From: Verrucomicrobiota bacterium | Lineage (GTDB): Bacteria; Verrucomicrobiota; Verrucomicrobiia; Limisphaerales; J093 | DNA: 64,000 nt | Direction: 5' to 3' | Assembly (NCBI GenBank): GCA_022710935.1 | Contig: JAKLFY010000003.1 | Coordinates: 100,603 to 164,602, forward strand | Shown here: one piece after another, positions 17,400 through 26,467 of the stretch | How the letters are laid out: each line of letters opens with the position of its first letter | Position numbering within the stretch: position 1 is the first letter of the stretch | The notes under the pieces: generated by a model | The model's input: the letters and a program-made list of their open reading frames with translations, nothing else | What the model was told of the DNA's origin: nothing | The model's database searches: none | Program-made: the position numbers and the translations under genes

Positions 17400-19437
17400 A
17401 TGACTGGTCTGCTCCGCTCGAACACCCGCTCTCGCTGGCTCCTGCTCGGGCTGTGTCTCGCCCTGGGCCGGGGCGCCCTGCACGTTTCCCTCGCGGCCCC
17501 ATCCGGCATCGGCGCGGTCGTGGTCGACGGCTCCGCCCCGTCCCTGCAACACCTGGCTGCCCGGGAAATCCGCCGCTATGTTTACCTGCGCACCGGCGAA
17601 CGCTGGGAGTTGACCGACAAACCACCCACCGACGGGCCAGGACCCCGGCTCGCCCGCGGCCAAACAGGCCGTCTACGAAGGCACGTTCCGCCGGATCATG
17701 GCCAGTCATCCGCTGGATTATTATTGGATCTGGACCCCGGAAGGCTGGACCTGGGAAGGCAACCAGCCCGCGCAATACTCGAATACGGTGGCGGACATTC
17801 AGTTGGCTCTGGATGCCCTGCGGCGCGTGAATGCTCCCTTCCAGCTCGCTACCGCGGGTTGGGTGCTCGGACCGGTGCACGATCGCGCCGCGTTCGACCG
17901 CGACCTGCCCAAGCAGGTGCCCCTGAGCGCCATCAACCGCAGCACGGGAGCGACCGAGGTCGACCCCGCCTTCGGACGCATCGCCGGCCGCGAAACCTGG
18001 GCGATCCCGTGGCTCGAGAGCGACAATCGCGAGGGACTGGCCGCCGTCCAACTCGAGGCGGGCCGCATGCGCCGTGACGCCGTTGACGCCCTGGCCTACG
18101 GCTGCACCGGCCTGATGGGCCTGCACTGGCGCACGGACATGCTCTCGCCCAACGTGGCCGCCCTCGCCCAGGCCGCCTGGGAGCAAGCCTGGAAGCAGCC
18201 CGCGCCGGCTCGCCGGTGGACCGTGCCGGGCCAGGTTGCCCAGTATGCGGACGCCGCCATCGCGGGCACGGCCGACGCGCCACTCTACCGCACTTGCCGT
18301 TATGATCTGGGCACGATCCGGTTGACGGCGCCCAATGGCTCCTACCGCGTCACTCTCAAGTTCTGCGAACCGCACTTCAAATCGCCCGGCGAACGCGTCT
18401 GCGATGTGCGCGTGCAAGAGGCCACTGTCCTGACCAACCTCGACATTTTCGCCCGGGTCGGCGCGTTCGCGGCCCTCGATTTCACGTGGCTGGACGTCAC
18501 GGTCACCAACGGCACGCTCACGATTGAACTGGTCCCCCGCAAATCCCTGCCCTGCCTCTCGGCCGTGGCCGTTGAAAATCCCGATTTCACCGCCAAAATC
18601 AACTGCGGCGGCCCGGCCTATCGCGACTGGGAGGCCGACACGGGGCCCGCGCGCGGGCTGCCCTGCGATGATTTCTACGCCGATTGGGCCGAGGCCAATT
18701 TCGGCCTGGCGGAGGCCGGCCGGGTGTTCACCGCGCTCGACGGCCGCGTGCCGCAAGTCACCGATGGCGGCTGCCCCTCCGGCAGCCTGACCCCGGTCAA
18801 AACGCCCTGGAACGAGGTGGCGCCGCAGTTCGCGTTCGTGGACGAGTTCGAGCAATTGAGGCCGCGCGTCCGCGGCGCAAGCAACATCGAGCGTTTTGAT
18901 TACTGGCTGAGCGCGTTCAAGTATCTTCGGTCGCTGGCGCAACTGCGTTGCGCACTGGCCCAGCCCGAGCCCGACGAACTCACGCGGCTCTTCGCCGAGG
19001 TTTACCGTCATTTGCTGGCCACCGTGAACACGCCGGGCGGCCTGGCGATGGTCGTAAACTTCGAGAACCATCCCGGCTGGGGCCTGGCTGTGGCCGCCCA
19101 GGCCAGAACCCCGTGGCCCAAGACCTACGCGGGCGAGCCGCGCCTCATCGTGCCCACGGTGCGCAGTATGGTGAACCTGGGTGAGTCCCTGACGCTGAAG
19201 ATCATCGCGCTCGACCGGCAACCGGTTCCATCGGTCAGTGTGAAGCTGCGTCCGCTGGGTCGCGGCACATGGCGGACCGTGCCGGCCGCGCACCTTGTCC
19301 GCGGCGTTTGGCAGGCGAAATTGCCGGTCGCGACGGACGACTTCGAATACCACATCGAGGCGCCGACCGCCGGCGCACAAACCCTCCGCTGGCCCGTCAC
19401 CGCCCCCGCCATGAATCAAACCGTGGTGGTGCGTTGA
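17400..19437 (+). pseudogene. Malectin-containing exported glycan protein, internally deleted
   Basis: The N-terminal part (from ATG 17400) has a signal segment (WLLLGLCLALGRGALHVSLA) and LAAREIRRYVYLRTGERWEL, an alpha-glucuronidase-type N-domain. Near 17640 the frame changes and DYYWIWTPEGWTW begins a barrel-like part. This is followed by a malectin-like domain at 18230-18600 (GSYRVTLKFCEPHFKSPGER). The junction lacks several hundred residues of the usual catalytic region. The 579-codon C-terminal frame is open to 19437. A shortened product from ATG 17698 is possible but would not be exported. Confidence 0.6.
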
Positions 19438-19508
19438 GTGGGCTTGGGGTCGGGTCTCTTGATTACATGCGACCCCATTGCGCCCCATCGGTCCGCGGCG
19501 GAGCCTCG

Positions 19509-21158
19509 CTAATCGTCCGGCGGCTTGGGGCGGCGTTCGAGGTAGGTCTTCCAGCAGTCGAACGCGACGTAGAGTTCAAAAAAGACGCGGGGGCGATGCT
19601 CGAACAGCCCGATCATGAGCCACTTCTTTTCGGACCGTTCGTCCAGCTCAGCCTCGAAGCTGGAACTGACGACCATCAGCGTCCCGTAGGGATCCTCGGG
19701 CACCCGCGGATACCACCCGACGTTGGCATGCTGCCGCAAGTACCACGGGAGCGGCCAGTAATCGCCGCCCGGCGCCATCACCTTGATGACCTCCGCGTCC
19801 CCCCGCGGGGCGTACCGCGTGATGTCCCGGATGGTGGCGACCAGACGCAGCAGATCGCGGGATGTATGCGCGTAGACGTGCGGGTTGCGTCGATCCGTCG
19901 CATAAGGAAACGCGCCCCGCCACGCCTGCGCGGCAAGCTGTCCCGCCGCCAGGGCAAGCACGGCAAAGACCGCCAGGCGCACCCCTCTCCATGTCCGCGG
20001 AAGATCCCACAGGATTGGCAGGGCGGCCCCGGCGAGGAGGATGTAGCCGTGGTGAAAGCCGACCAGGCACCACGGTGTCTTGTAAGGAATGACGGTGTAA
20101 ACCGCCGTCAGCCCGAATGCATAGAAACCCGCAAAACGCAGGAATCGCACGCAGCCGTCCGCGGGTTTTCGACCCCACAAGGCCGCGATCCAGCCCGCGA
20201 CGGCCAGCAGGAAGATGAGCGCCTCGGTCCAGACCGGTCCTTTGGGGAAATGAAACCAGAGAAGCCGTTCGAAGTAGAAGGTCCAGGGATGGATGTGGGG
20301 CGATTCCCCGCCGGCGCGTCCGAACCAAGGCAGATACGTGCGCACCGAATCGATCGGGCCGTTCCAGTTCGTGAAGAACGAGGTGAACAGGACGATCGAG
20401 ACCGTGAGTGCCGCGGCCACCGCCGCCAGACTGGGCTGCCATCGGAGGCGAAGCCGCGCCCGGTCTCGCCATTCGCGGGAGACGAACCGACGGCCTTCAC
20501 CGCCAGGCGCGCGAAGCGCGCCAGGTGACGGGACCCATCGTTCCCACAGGACGGTGGCCGCGGCGGCTCCGGCCAATGCGAAGAGCGCAAAGACGAAGGT
20601 TTCCTTGGTGGCGTGCATCGCTCCAAGGGCGGCGCCGGAGAGAATGGCCCACGCAATGGTCCCGGACTTCCAGTACCGCCACGCGGCGGCAAGAAAGAGC
20701 AGCGTGAAGAAGACGAGCAGCAGCTCGTGGATGTAGTAGCGGGAATAGAAGACGAAGGCTGGCGAGAGGGCGGTGAAGAGCCCGGCGCCGAGCACACCGC
20801 CGCGGCCGAGAGCGTCGCGCAGGAGCGGGAGCAGGAGGATCAGGCCCAGACCGAAGGCGAGGGGAACCAACCGCAATGTCCCTTCGCGCAGGCGGGAAGC
20901 CTGGGGCTGGTCGTGGCCGTCGGGCGCCTGGGAAACGAACGTGCTCAGCCAGGCGAAGGGGAGGCTGGCGTAATAAAGAGTGGGGCCGTGGTACTCGTCG
21001 GGGTCATAGCGGTAACCCCGGCCTTCCCACAGCCCCAGGAACTTGATGGCGTGAACCGATTCGTCGGCGTGCAGCGGGCGCTCGTCCAGCCTGGGCAGCC
21101 GCAAACCCAGCGCGATCGCGGCGATCAGGAGCAGGCCGAGCGTCGCGGCGCGGGTCAT
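19509..21158 (-). CDS. TIGR03663/Agl23-like multi-pass membrane protein (PMT superfamily)
   Basis: The 549-residue protein has about 10 hydrophobic segments. Its first loop has LDERPLHADESVHAIKFLGLW, matching the DE-containing loop of GT-C mannosyltransferases. YDPDEYHGPTLYYASLPFAW fits the TIGR03663 (flippase-associated Agl23) family. Such proteins are thought to move lipid-linked sugars. The start ATG overlaps the stop of the upstream gene by four bases, so the pair is co-translated. A short GC palindrome (20506-20522) lies in a loop-coding part. Confidence 0.75.
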   Translation of the reverse strand: MTRAATLGLLLIAAIALGLRLPRLDERPLHADESVHAIKFLGLWEGRGYRYDPDEYHGPTLYYASLPFAWLSTFVSQAPDGHDQPQASRLREGTLRLVPLAFGLGLILLLPLLRDALGRGGVLGAGLFTALSPAFVFYSRYYIHELLLVFFTLLFLAAAWRYWKSGTIAWAILSGAALGAMHATKETFVFALFALAGAAAATVLWERWVPSPGALRAPGGEGRRFVSREWRDRARLRLRWQPSLAAVAAALTVSIVLFTSFFTNWNGPIDSVRTYLPWFGRAGGESPHIHPWTFYFERLLWFHFPKGPVWTEALIFLLAVAGWIAALWGRKPADGCVRFLRFAGFYAFGLTAVYTVIPYKTPWCLVGFHHGYILLAGAALPILWDLPRTWRGVRLAVFAVLALAAGQLAAQAWRGAFPYATDRRNPHVYAHTSRDLLRLVATIRDITRYAPRGDAEVIKVMAPGGDYWPLPWYLRQHANVGWYPRVPEDPYGTLMVVSSSFEAELDERSEKKWLMIGLFEHRPRVFFELYVAFDCWKTYLERRPKPPDD

Positions 21159-21859
21159 TGCGCCGGCAGGGCCCAGACCTCGACCTCGGTGTACCGGTTG
21201 AGCGCGCTGTAGGTGCTGCCTTTGCTGTACAGGCGCACGTAGCGGCCCTCGACGCCTTTGGCGTTCATCAGACGGCCTTCGTAATTCTCGAAGTACTCCT
21301 TGTCGGTGCCGATGCCCAGGCCGGAGCTGTTGTCCTGGTCGTTGTTGTAAACGACCTGCACGCCCTGGGTGAAGTCCGGGTCATCCGAGACCTGCACGAT
21401 CACGTCGTGATAGACCTGATAGGTGTTGTGGGCGTGCCAGACGATGATGGCGTAGATCTTGTGTTTCTTCTCGAGATCGATCTGGACCCACTGGGTCTTG
21501 CGATGAAGTTCCACGAAGCTGTTGTCGTTGGCCTCCTTGTCGCCGTCGGTCACCAGCTCGAGCGTGCCGGTGATGGGCGACTTATCGCTGCTGGTCACCT
21601 TCTTCTTGAACGCGACGTTCTCGACCCCTTTCGGGGCCATGAAGGGCGCGCGCGGTTTCTCCGAGGGCTTCTCGACCAGATTCTCGTCCAGCGGCATGTC
21701 GGTCGGTGTGCCCATGAACGCGGGGATGGGCAGTTTCAGGGGCAGGGGAGCCATCTCGACGTCGGCGCTCGATGCCGTGGTGAGTGTCAGGGCGGCGCCC
21801 GCCGCGAGGAGCACGGTGCAATGTCTAGCGAAGTCAGACCAGGATTTCATGTTCGTCAT
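21155..21859 (-). CDS. Exported discoidin-like (F5/8 C fold) protein
   Basis: A signal peptide (CTVLLAAGAALTLTTASSADV) is followed by a proline-rich linker. A beta-sandwich domain then has VENVAFKKKVTSSD, QWVQIDLEKKHKIYAIIVWH and VEGRYVRLYSKGST, as in F5/8-type C (discoidin) carbohydrate-binding domains. It overlaps the next gene (a TIGR03663 protein) by ATGA. It probably acts with it at the envelope, but the ligand is unknown. Start 21859 or 21850. Confidence 0.7.
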   Translation of the reverse strand: MTNMKSWSDFARHCTVLLAAGAALTLTTASSADVEMAPLPLKLPIPAFMGTPTDMPLDENLVEKPSEKPRAPFMAPKGVENVAFKKKVTSSDKSPITGTLELVTDGDKEANDNSFVELHRKTQWVQIDLEKKHKIYAIIVWHAHNTYQVYHDVIVQVSDDPDFTQGVQVVYNNDQDNSSGLGIGTDKEYFENYEGRLMNAKGVEGRYVRLYSKGSTYSALNRYTEVEVWALPAQ

Positions 21860-21935
21860 TTCGTGTTTTAACCGTTTAGATTGGAAAAGCGTCGCCGTAT
21901 TCATCTCAAAAGGCAAATCCAAAGGGTCAAGGATT

Positions 21936-23171
21936 CTAGCGACGACGCCGCGATGGACCGCAGAAATAGCCGCGTCCGATCCGCGCGCCGCGGGCGCGGC
22001 GCTCATGCAGGGCGGGGCGCCCCCCCTGGCCCTCGTCGAACAGGGCGGTATACTGGTAGTTGAAGTTCTCGAGCTTGGTTCGAGGGATTTTCCGGCTGAT
22101 GAAACGCTCGATGGCATGGACGTGGGTGGCGTCCTCGGCGGTCGTGATGGTGATCGCGTCGCCGAGGGCCTGGGCCCGCCCGGTGCGGCCAATGCGGTGG
22201 ACGTAATCCTCGGGGTGCTGGGGGACGTCGTAGTTGATGACATGGCTCACGCTCAAAATGTCCAACCCGCGCGCCGCGATGTCCGTGGCCACCAGGACGT
22301 CATAGCGCCCGTCGCGGAATCCGCGGAGGGCCTGTTCGCGCTCGCTTTGGGTGCGATTGGAATGCAGGACGGCGACCGAATGCCGGGCGTTCTTGAGGGT
22401 GTGGGCGGCGCGATCGGCGCCATGTTTGGTGCGGCAGAACACGATCACCGAATCCCAATCGAGCCGGCGCAGCAACTCGAGCAGCAGTTCGGACTTCTGG
22501 TTCGCGGCGACGGGGTAGATGGCATGGCGGATGGTCTCGGCGGGGGAGCGGCGGGTGCCGATCTGCACGACCTGCGGGTCCTTCATCGCCCATTGGATGA
22601 GGGTCTCGATTTCCGGCGGAATGGTGGCGGAGAAGAGGGAGGTGTGGCGCTGCGTCGGACACTGCTTGAGGATCCGGCGCACATCGGGGAGGAACCCCAT
22701 GTCGAGCATCCGGTCCGCCTCGTCGAGCACGAGGTACCGCACACCGTTCAGACGGCAGTTGCCCCGCCCGAGATGATCGAGCAATCGTCCCGGGGTGGCC
22801 ACCAGGACATCCACGCCGCCGCGCAACGCCGAGGTCTGAGCGGCGTATCCCACTCCGCCGAACACCACGGTGATGCGCAAATCGGTGAACCGCGCGAAAT
22901 CGCGGAACGCGGTCTCGACCTGTGCGGCGAGCTCGCGGGTCGGTTCGAGCACAAGGACGCGCGGGCCCGGGGCATGGCTCTCGAGGCGCGTGAGGATGGG
23001 CAGGGCGAAGGCCGCGGTCTTGCCTGTGCCGGTTTGGGCGCTGCCGATGAGATCCCGGCCGTCGAGGATGAGTGGAATGGCCCGCAATTGAATGGGCGTC
23101 GGCTCCGTGTAACCCACGGCCCGCACACCTTCGACGATCTGTTTTGAGAGCCCCAGTTTCGTGAATGGCAT
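21936..23171 (-). CDS. rhlE: DEAD-box RNA helicase, RhlE-like
   Basis: All core motifs are present in order: Q motif (GYTEPTPIQLRAIP), motif I AQTGTGKTAAF, Ia PTRELAAQ, Ib TPGRLLDHL, motif II VLDEADRML, motif III SATIPPEI, motif IV VIVFCRTK, motif V ATDIAARGLDI and motif VI HRIGRTGRA. The tail is short and basic (RRARGARIGRGYFCGPSRRRR), as in RhlE-type helicases of ribosome assembly and RNA turnover. Length (411) is normal. It is single and divergent from the DUF481 gene. Confidence 0.9.
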   Translation of the reverse strand: MPFTKLGLSKQIVEGVRAVGYTEPTPIQLRAIPLILDGRDLIGSAQTGTGKTAAFALPILTRLESHAPGPRVLVLEPTRELAAQVETAFRDFARFTDLRITVVFGGVGYAAQTSALRGGVDVLVATPGRLLDHLGRGNCRLNGVRYLVLDEADRMLDMGFLPDVRRILKQCPTQRHTSLFSATIPPEIETLIQWAMKDPQVVQIGTRRSPAETIRHAIYPVAANQKSELLLELLRRLDWDSVIVFCRTKHGADRAAHTLKNARHSVAVLHSNRTQSEREQALRGFRDGRYDVLVATDIAARGLDILSVSHVINYDVPQHPEDYVHRIGRTGRAQALGDAITITTAEDATHVHAIERFISRKIPRTKLENFNYQYTALFDEGQGGRPALHERRARGARIGRGYFCGPSRRRR

Positions 23172-23261
23172 GGGGGGATGCTAGCAGGTGCGGAGCCTGA
23201 CTTCACTTGTTTTCTGGCTCGAAGCGCGGGCGCGAAACACGAAAAGCCGGCAAAAGCGGGC

Positions 23262-23290
23262 TTGACACACCTTGACTTTGCCCATACCAA
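23262..23290 (+). promoter_or_regulatory. Candidate sigma70-type promoter for the DUF481 gene
   Basis: TTGACA at 23262-23267 and TACCAA at 23285-23290 are separated by 17 bases, about 150 bp upstream of the ATG at 23441. The -35 box is perfect and the -10 box is weak. The call is a consensus match only. Confidence 0.3.
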
Positions 23291-23440
23291 CCTCGCCACA
23301 TTGCGCGGATTGGAGCATCGACCCGAAGGTCCGGTCGCGCACACGGGAGCAGAGAAAGGACTGTGCATCGCGCCAGAAGCGCGATGGACGCCAAACCGGG
23401 AAACAACTGGGAATGCTTGGAAGAGCGTAGTTAATTGATT

Positions 23441-24196
23441 ATGAACGAAACGACAATACGGAACGTATGCAGGATCGTCCTCGGCGCGAGTGCGCTGGCT
23501 GGCGGATGTTACCTCACCTCGGCGGCCGATCCGCTGGCGGATCCCACGGCGTGGAAATCCTCCGCTGCCATCAGTGCCGCACTGACGCGGGGCAACAGCG
23601 AGACCTTGATGGTCAACGGCAACGTCCTGAGCGAGAAGAAATGGGGCCGCAACGAACTCTCGCTCGGCGCCGGCGTGACCTACGGCGAAGATGAAGATTC
23701 GGTCAACGCTTCGGCGGTCAACGGGTTCGCCCAGTACAACCGCCTGTTCTCCGACCGCTTCTACGGCTATGGCCGCGTCGATGCGCTGCACGACGACGTC
23801 GCCGATGTTGACTACCGCGTCGCCCTCAGCCCTGGTGTCGGCTACTACTTCATCAAGAATGAGAAGATCACCCTGAGCGGGGAAGCCGGCCCGGGCATCG
23901 TGTTCGAGAGGCTCCACAACATGGACGACGAGGCCTACTGGACAGCCCGCTTCGGTGAGAAGTTCACGTGGCAGATCAACGATCGCTCTCGTTTGTGGCA
24001 GACGCTCGATTACGTCCCCCGCGTGGATGCTTGGGACGAAGACTATGTGCTGACCGCCGAAGTCGGCATCGAGACCGACATCACCAACCACCTGTCGCTG
24101 CGCGTCGTGGCCCAGGATGTCTACCGCAGCCTTCCCCCCGAGGATCGCAAGGAAAACGACTTCCGTCTGATGGCGGGCGTGGCCTACAAGTTCTAG
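23441..24196 (+). CDS. DUF481 (YdiY-like) outer-membrane beta-barrel protein
   Basis: The sequence has a signal segment (IVLGASALAGGCYLTSAAD). DUF481 features follow: AAISAALTRGNSETLMVNGN, GFAQYNRLFSDRFYGYGRVD, GVGYYFIKNEKITLSGEAGP and LSLRVVAQDVYRSLPPEDR. It ends in an aromatic residue (GVAYKF), as barrel proteins do. I chose ATG 23441 over a TTG six bases upstream. Members are salt- or acid-induced outer-membrane proteins of unknown function. A strong terminator follows at 24229. Confidence 0.85.
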   Translation: MNETTIRNVCRIVLGASALAGGCYLTSAADPLADPTAWKSSAAISAALTRGNSETLMVNGNVLSEKKWGRNELSLGAGVTYGEDEDSVNASAVNGFAQYNRLFSDRFYGYGRVDALHDDVADVDYRVALSPGVGYYFIKNEKITLSGEAGPGIVFERLHNMDDEAYWTARFGEKFTWQINDRSRLWQTLDYVPRVDAWDEDYVLTAEVGIETDITNHLSLRVVAQDVYRSLPPEDRKENDFRLMAGVAYKF

Positions 24197-24228
24197 AGCG
24201 GCCCGTTTCCACGCATCACCTTTGCCCA

Positions 24229-24254
24229 GGGGCGGACTTCGGTCCGCCCCTTTT
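24229..24254 (+). terminator. Rho-independent terminator after the DUF481 gene
   Basis: GGGGCGGAC, a TTCG tetraloop and GTCCGCCCC form a perfect 9-bp stem, followed by TTTT. It lies 33 bp after the stop codon at 24196. Two convergent genes meet here; the T-run serves the plus strand. Confidence 0.85.
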
Positions 24255-24299
24255 CGCTGCCCGATCGGGAGCTTCGCGGGGTGAGTCCCGACGCCCATT

Positions 24300-25685
24300 T
24301 CAGGGCGTCACGCGCCCGAGGATTCGTCCAAACCCGGGATCGCGTCGAAGGGGGCTGACGAGCGCGAGACTGAGGCGTTCGGGGCGGAAAAAGGCGCGGG
24401 CTGCCGTGCGAAGATCGGCGGGTTGGACCCTGGCAACGCGCCGCTTGACGGTCCGCGGCGAGACCGGCCTGCCGTAACCAAGGACTTGCTCGCCGACGTT
24501 CAACATCTGGTTCTCCGTGTTCTCGAGGCCGAGGTCGATCTGGCCCAGGGCGTAGTCCCGGGCCCTCTGAAACTCGGCGCGCCCCGGCATCTCCACCGCC
24601 AGCCGCCTCAACTCCGCCACGATGAGGCGCAGCACGCGATCGAGATGCTCGGTGTCGAGCCCGGCCGAGATGACCAGATCCCCTGTATCGGCGAAGAAGC
24701 TGACGCTGCTGTAGATCGAGTAAGCCAGGCCGGCATCCTCACGGATTCGCTGAAACAGGCGCGAACTCATGTTCTCACCCAGGATGACATTCAGCAGGCG
24801 CAGGGCAAACCGGCGCTCGTCATGGCGAGAGCAAGTCCGGATCCCCAACGCCAAATGCGCCTGTTCGACCCGCCGGGTGGCCAGTCGCACCGCCGGTCCG
24901 TGGTTGCGGGTGGTGACCGGCGGGAAGGCATCCGGCGCACCGGTTGGCCAGCCGCGCGTCAGTCGTCCAATTGTCCGAAGGGTTGGCTGTGGATCGAAAT
25001 GCCCGGCGACCGCAATGACGGTCGTGGCCCCGACATAATGCTGGCGGTGGTAGGCTTGGAGTTGCTTGCGCGTCAGGGCGCCGACCGTGCGCTTCGTCCC
25101 CGTCAACGGGCGCCCGAGGGGATGCCTGGGCCAGGAGACGGCATTCAAGAGCTCCTGGACGTGCTGCTGCGGTTGGTCGAGGTACATCGCGATCTCGTCC
25201 CGGATCACATCGCGCTCGGTCTCGATGTCGTCGGGGGCGAATCGCGAATGGAGGAGCATGTCCGCCAGGACATCGAGCAATTCCGGGAAACGGTCGTGCC
25301 GCGCCTTCGAGTAGAAGCAGGTGTGTTCCTCGCTGGTGAAGGCGTTGAGATACCCGCCGATGCCCTCGACCGCCTCGGAGATCTGGCGGGCGGAGCGGCG
25401 GCGTGTGCCCTTGAAGAGCATGTGCTCGATGAAATGCGAGATGCCACTGAGGCGGGCGGGCTCGTGCCGCCCGCCAACCCCGATCCAGAAACCGAGGCTG
25501 ACGCTCGCCATGTGCGGCATGGGCGCCAGGGCCACTCGGACTCCATTGTCCAGAAGGGCTAGCCCGGATCGATCACAGGCTCCGTGCTGAACCGGATCCG
25601 GGCTCGCCCGCAGTGGTCCGCATCTTGGAGTCATTCGCTTCGCGGCGGTCACAACTGCATGAAACATGCGGGCGAGGCGGTCCAT
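24300..25685 (-). CDS. M16 family zinc peptidase (processing-peptidase type)
   Basis: The inverted zinc motif HFIEHMLFKGT (HxxEH) and the downstream glutamate region AVEGIGGYLNAFTSEEHTCF are intact. The second half (VEQAHLALGIRTCSRHDERR) has the usual inactive lobe. Length (about 460) fits M16B peptidases such as YmxG/PqqL relatives. ATG 25685 overlaps the TGA of the upstream LOG gene (TGATG), suggesting coupling. However, codons 4-28 then come from repeat B copy 1, so the true start is uncertain. The conserved part begins only at LALLDNGVRVALAP near 25565. Confidence 0.8.
   Translation of the reverse strand: MDRLARMFHAVVTAAKRMTPRCGPLRASPDPVQHGACDRSGLALLDNGVRVALAPMPHMASVSLGFWIGVGGRHEPARLSGISHFIEHMLFKGTRRRSARQISEAVEGIGGYLNAFTSEEHTCFYSKARHDRFPELLDVLADMLLHSRFAPDDIETERDVIRDEIAMYLDQPQQHVQELLNAVSWPRHPLGRPLTGTKRTVGALTRKQLQAYHRQHYVGATTVIAVAGHFDPQPTLRTIGRLTRGWPTGAPDAFPPVTTRNHGPAVRLATRRVEQAHLALGIRTCSRHDERRFALRLLNVILGENMSSRLFQRIREDAGLAYSIYSSVSFFADTGDLVISAGLDTEHLDRVLRLIVAELRRLAVEMPGRAEFQRARDYALGQIDLGLENTENQMLNVGEQVLGYGRPVSPRTVKRRVARVQPADLRTAARAFFRPERLSLALVSPLRRDPGFGRILGRVTP
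25603..25676 (-). repeat. Repeat B copy 1 (74-bp element)
   Basis: The ends CTCGCCCGCA and TGCGGGCGAG pair perfectly, and the inner end has TGAAACATG as in the other copies. Length is exactly 74 bp, the same as at 29553 and 50992. It is read through by the N-terminal codons assigned to the M16 peptidase. Confidence 0.75.
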
Positions 25686-26365
25686 CAGCAGAAGGCCTTG
25701 GGGACGCTTTCCGGCGGCCCGACCCGGCGCAGGTAATCGAGAATGATCTCGACCGCTTCCTGAGGATCCTCGGTGAGAGTGACGAGATCGAGATCGCCGG
25801 GGCTGATGAACCCAGGCGCCTCGACCGTCCGTTTGCACCAGCGCAGCAGGCCGTTCCAGTACTGGCGACCGAACAGGATGAGGGGGAAGCGCGGAATCCG
25901 TTGGGTCTGCACCAGGGTGATGACCTCGAAGAACTCATCGAGCGTGCCGAAGCCGCCCGGCATGAACACAAAGGCGACGCTGTACTTCACGAAGCAGACC
26001 TTGCGCGAGAAGAAGTAGTGGAAATGGAGCGGGACGTTGGCGAAACGGTTCCCCTTCTGCTCGAAGGGAAGTTCGATGTTGAGGCCGACGGAGTGCGCCT
26101 TGCTTTCGGCGGCGCCTTTGTTGGCTGCCTCCATGATGCCCGGGCCGCCGCCGGTGATCAGCGCCAGGCGATGTTTGCCCAGCTCCCTGGCCAGCGTCTC
26201 CGCCAGCTTGTAGTACTTGTCGTCGGGCGACGTGCGCGCGGATCCGAAGATCGTGACCGCCGGCCCCAGCTTGGCAAGGGTCTCGAAGGAGTCGACGAAT
26301 TCGGCCATGATGCGGAAGATGCGCCAGGGATCTTCCCGGACAAAGCCATAGGGCTGATCAGTCAT
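25685..26365 (-). CDS. LOG-family Rossmann protein (TIGR00730, lysine-decarboxylase-like fold)
   Basis: The motifs VTIFGSARTSPDD, ITGGGPGIMEAANKGA and FMPGGFGTLDEFFEVIT are diagnostic for the LOG/TIGR00730 nucleotide 5'-monophosphate phosphoribohydrolase family, including the PGGxGT and arginine/glutamate sites. Length is about 226. Start 26365 (ATG before TDQPYG) or 26377. Family members cleave cytokinin or purine nucleotides; the cellular role in bacteria is often unknown. Its stop overlaps the predicted start of the M16 gene. Confidence 0.85.
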   Translation of the reverse strand: MTDQPYGFVREDPWRIFRIMAEFVDSFETLAKLGPAVTIFGSARTSPDDKYYKLAETLARELGKHRLALITGGGPGIMEAANKGAAESKAHSVGLNIELPFEQKGNRFANVPLHFHYFFSRKVCFVKYSVAFVFMPGGFGTLDEFFEVITLVQTQRIPRFPLILFGRQYWNGLLRWCKRTVEAPGFISPGDLDLVTLTEDPQEAVEIILDYLRRVGPPESVPKAFC

Positions 26366-26467
26366 CGCGCGAACCATATGGATTTGCCCCTGGTGTGACA
26401 AGCGCCGGGCAGCGCGGCGCTCAAAGCCAAATTGACGCGCGCGAATGCTGTCCGTAGGCTCGATCCG

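Noticed and set aside
17368..19488. 706-codon minus-strand frame opposite the malectin-like relic
   Set aside because: It mirrors the real plus-strand protein and shows no domain.
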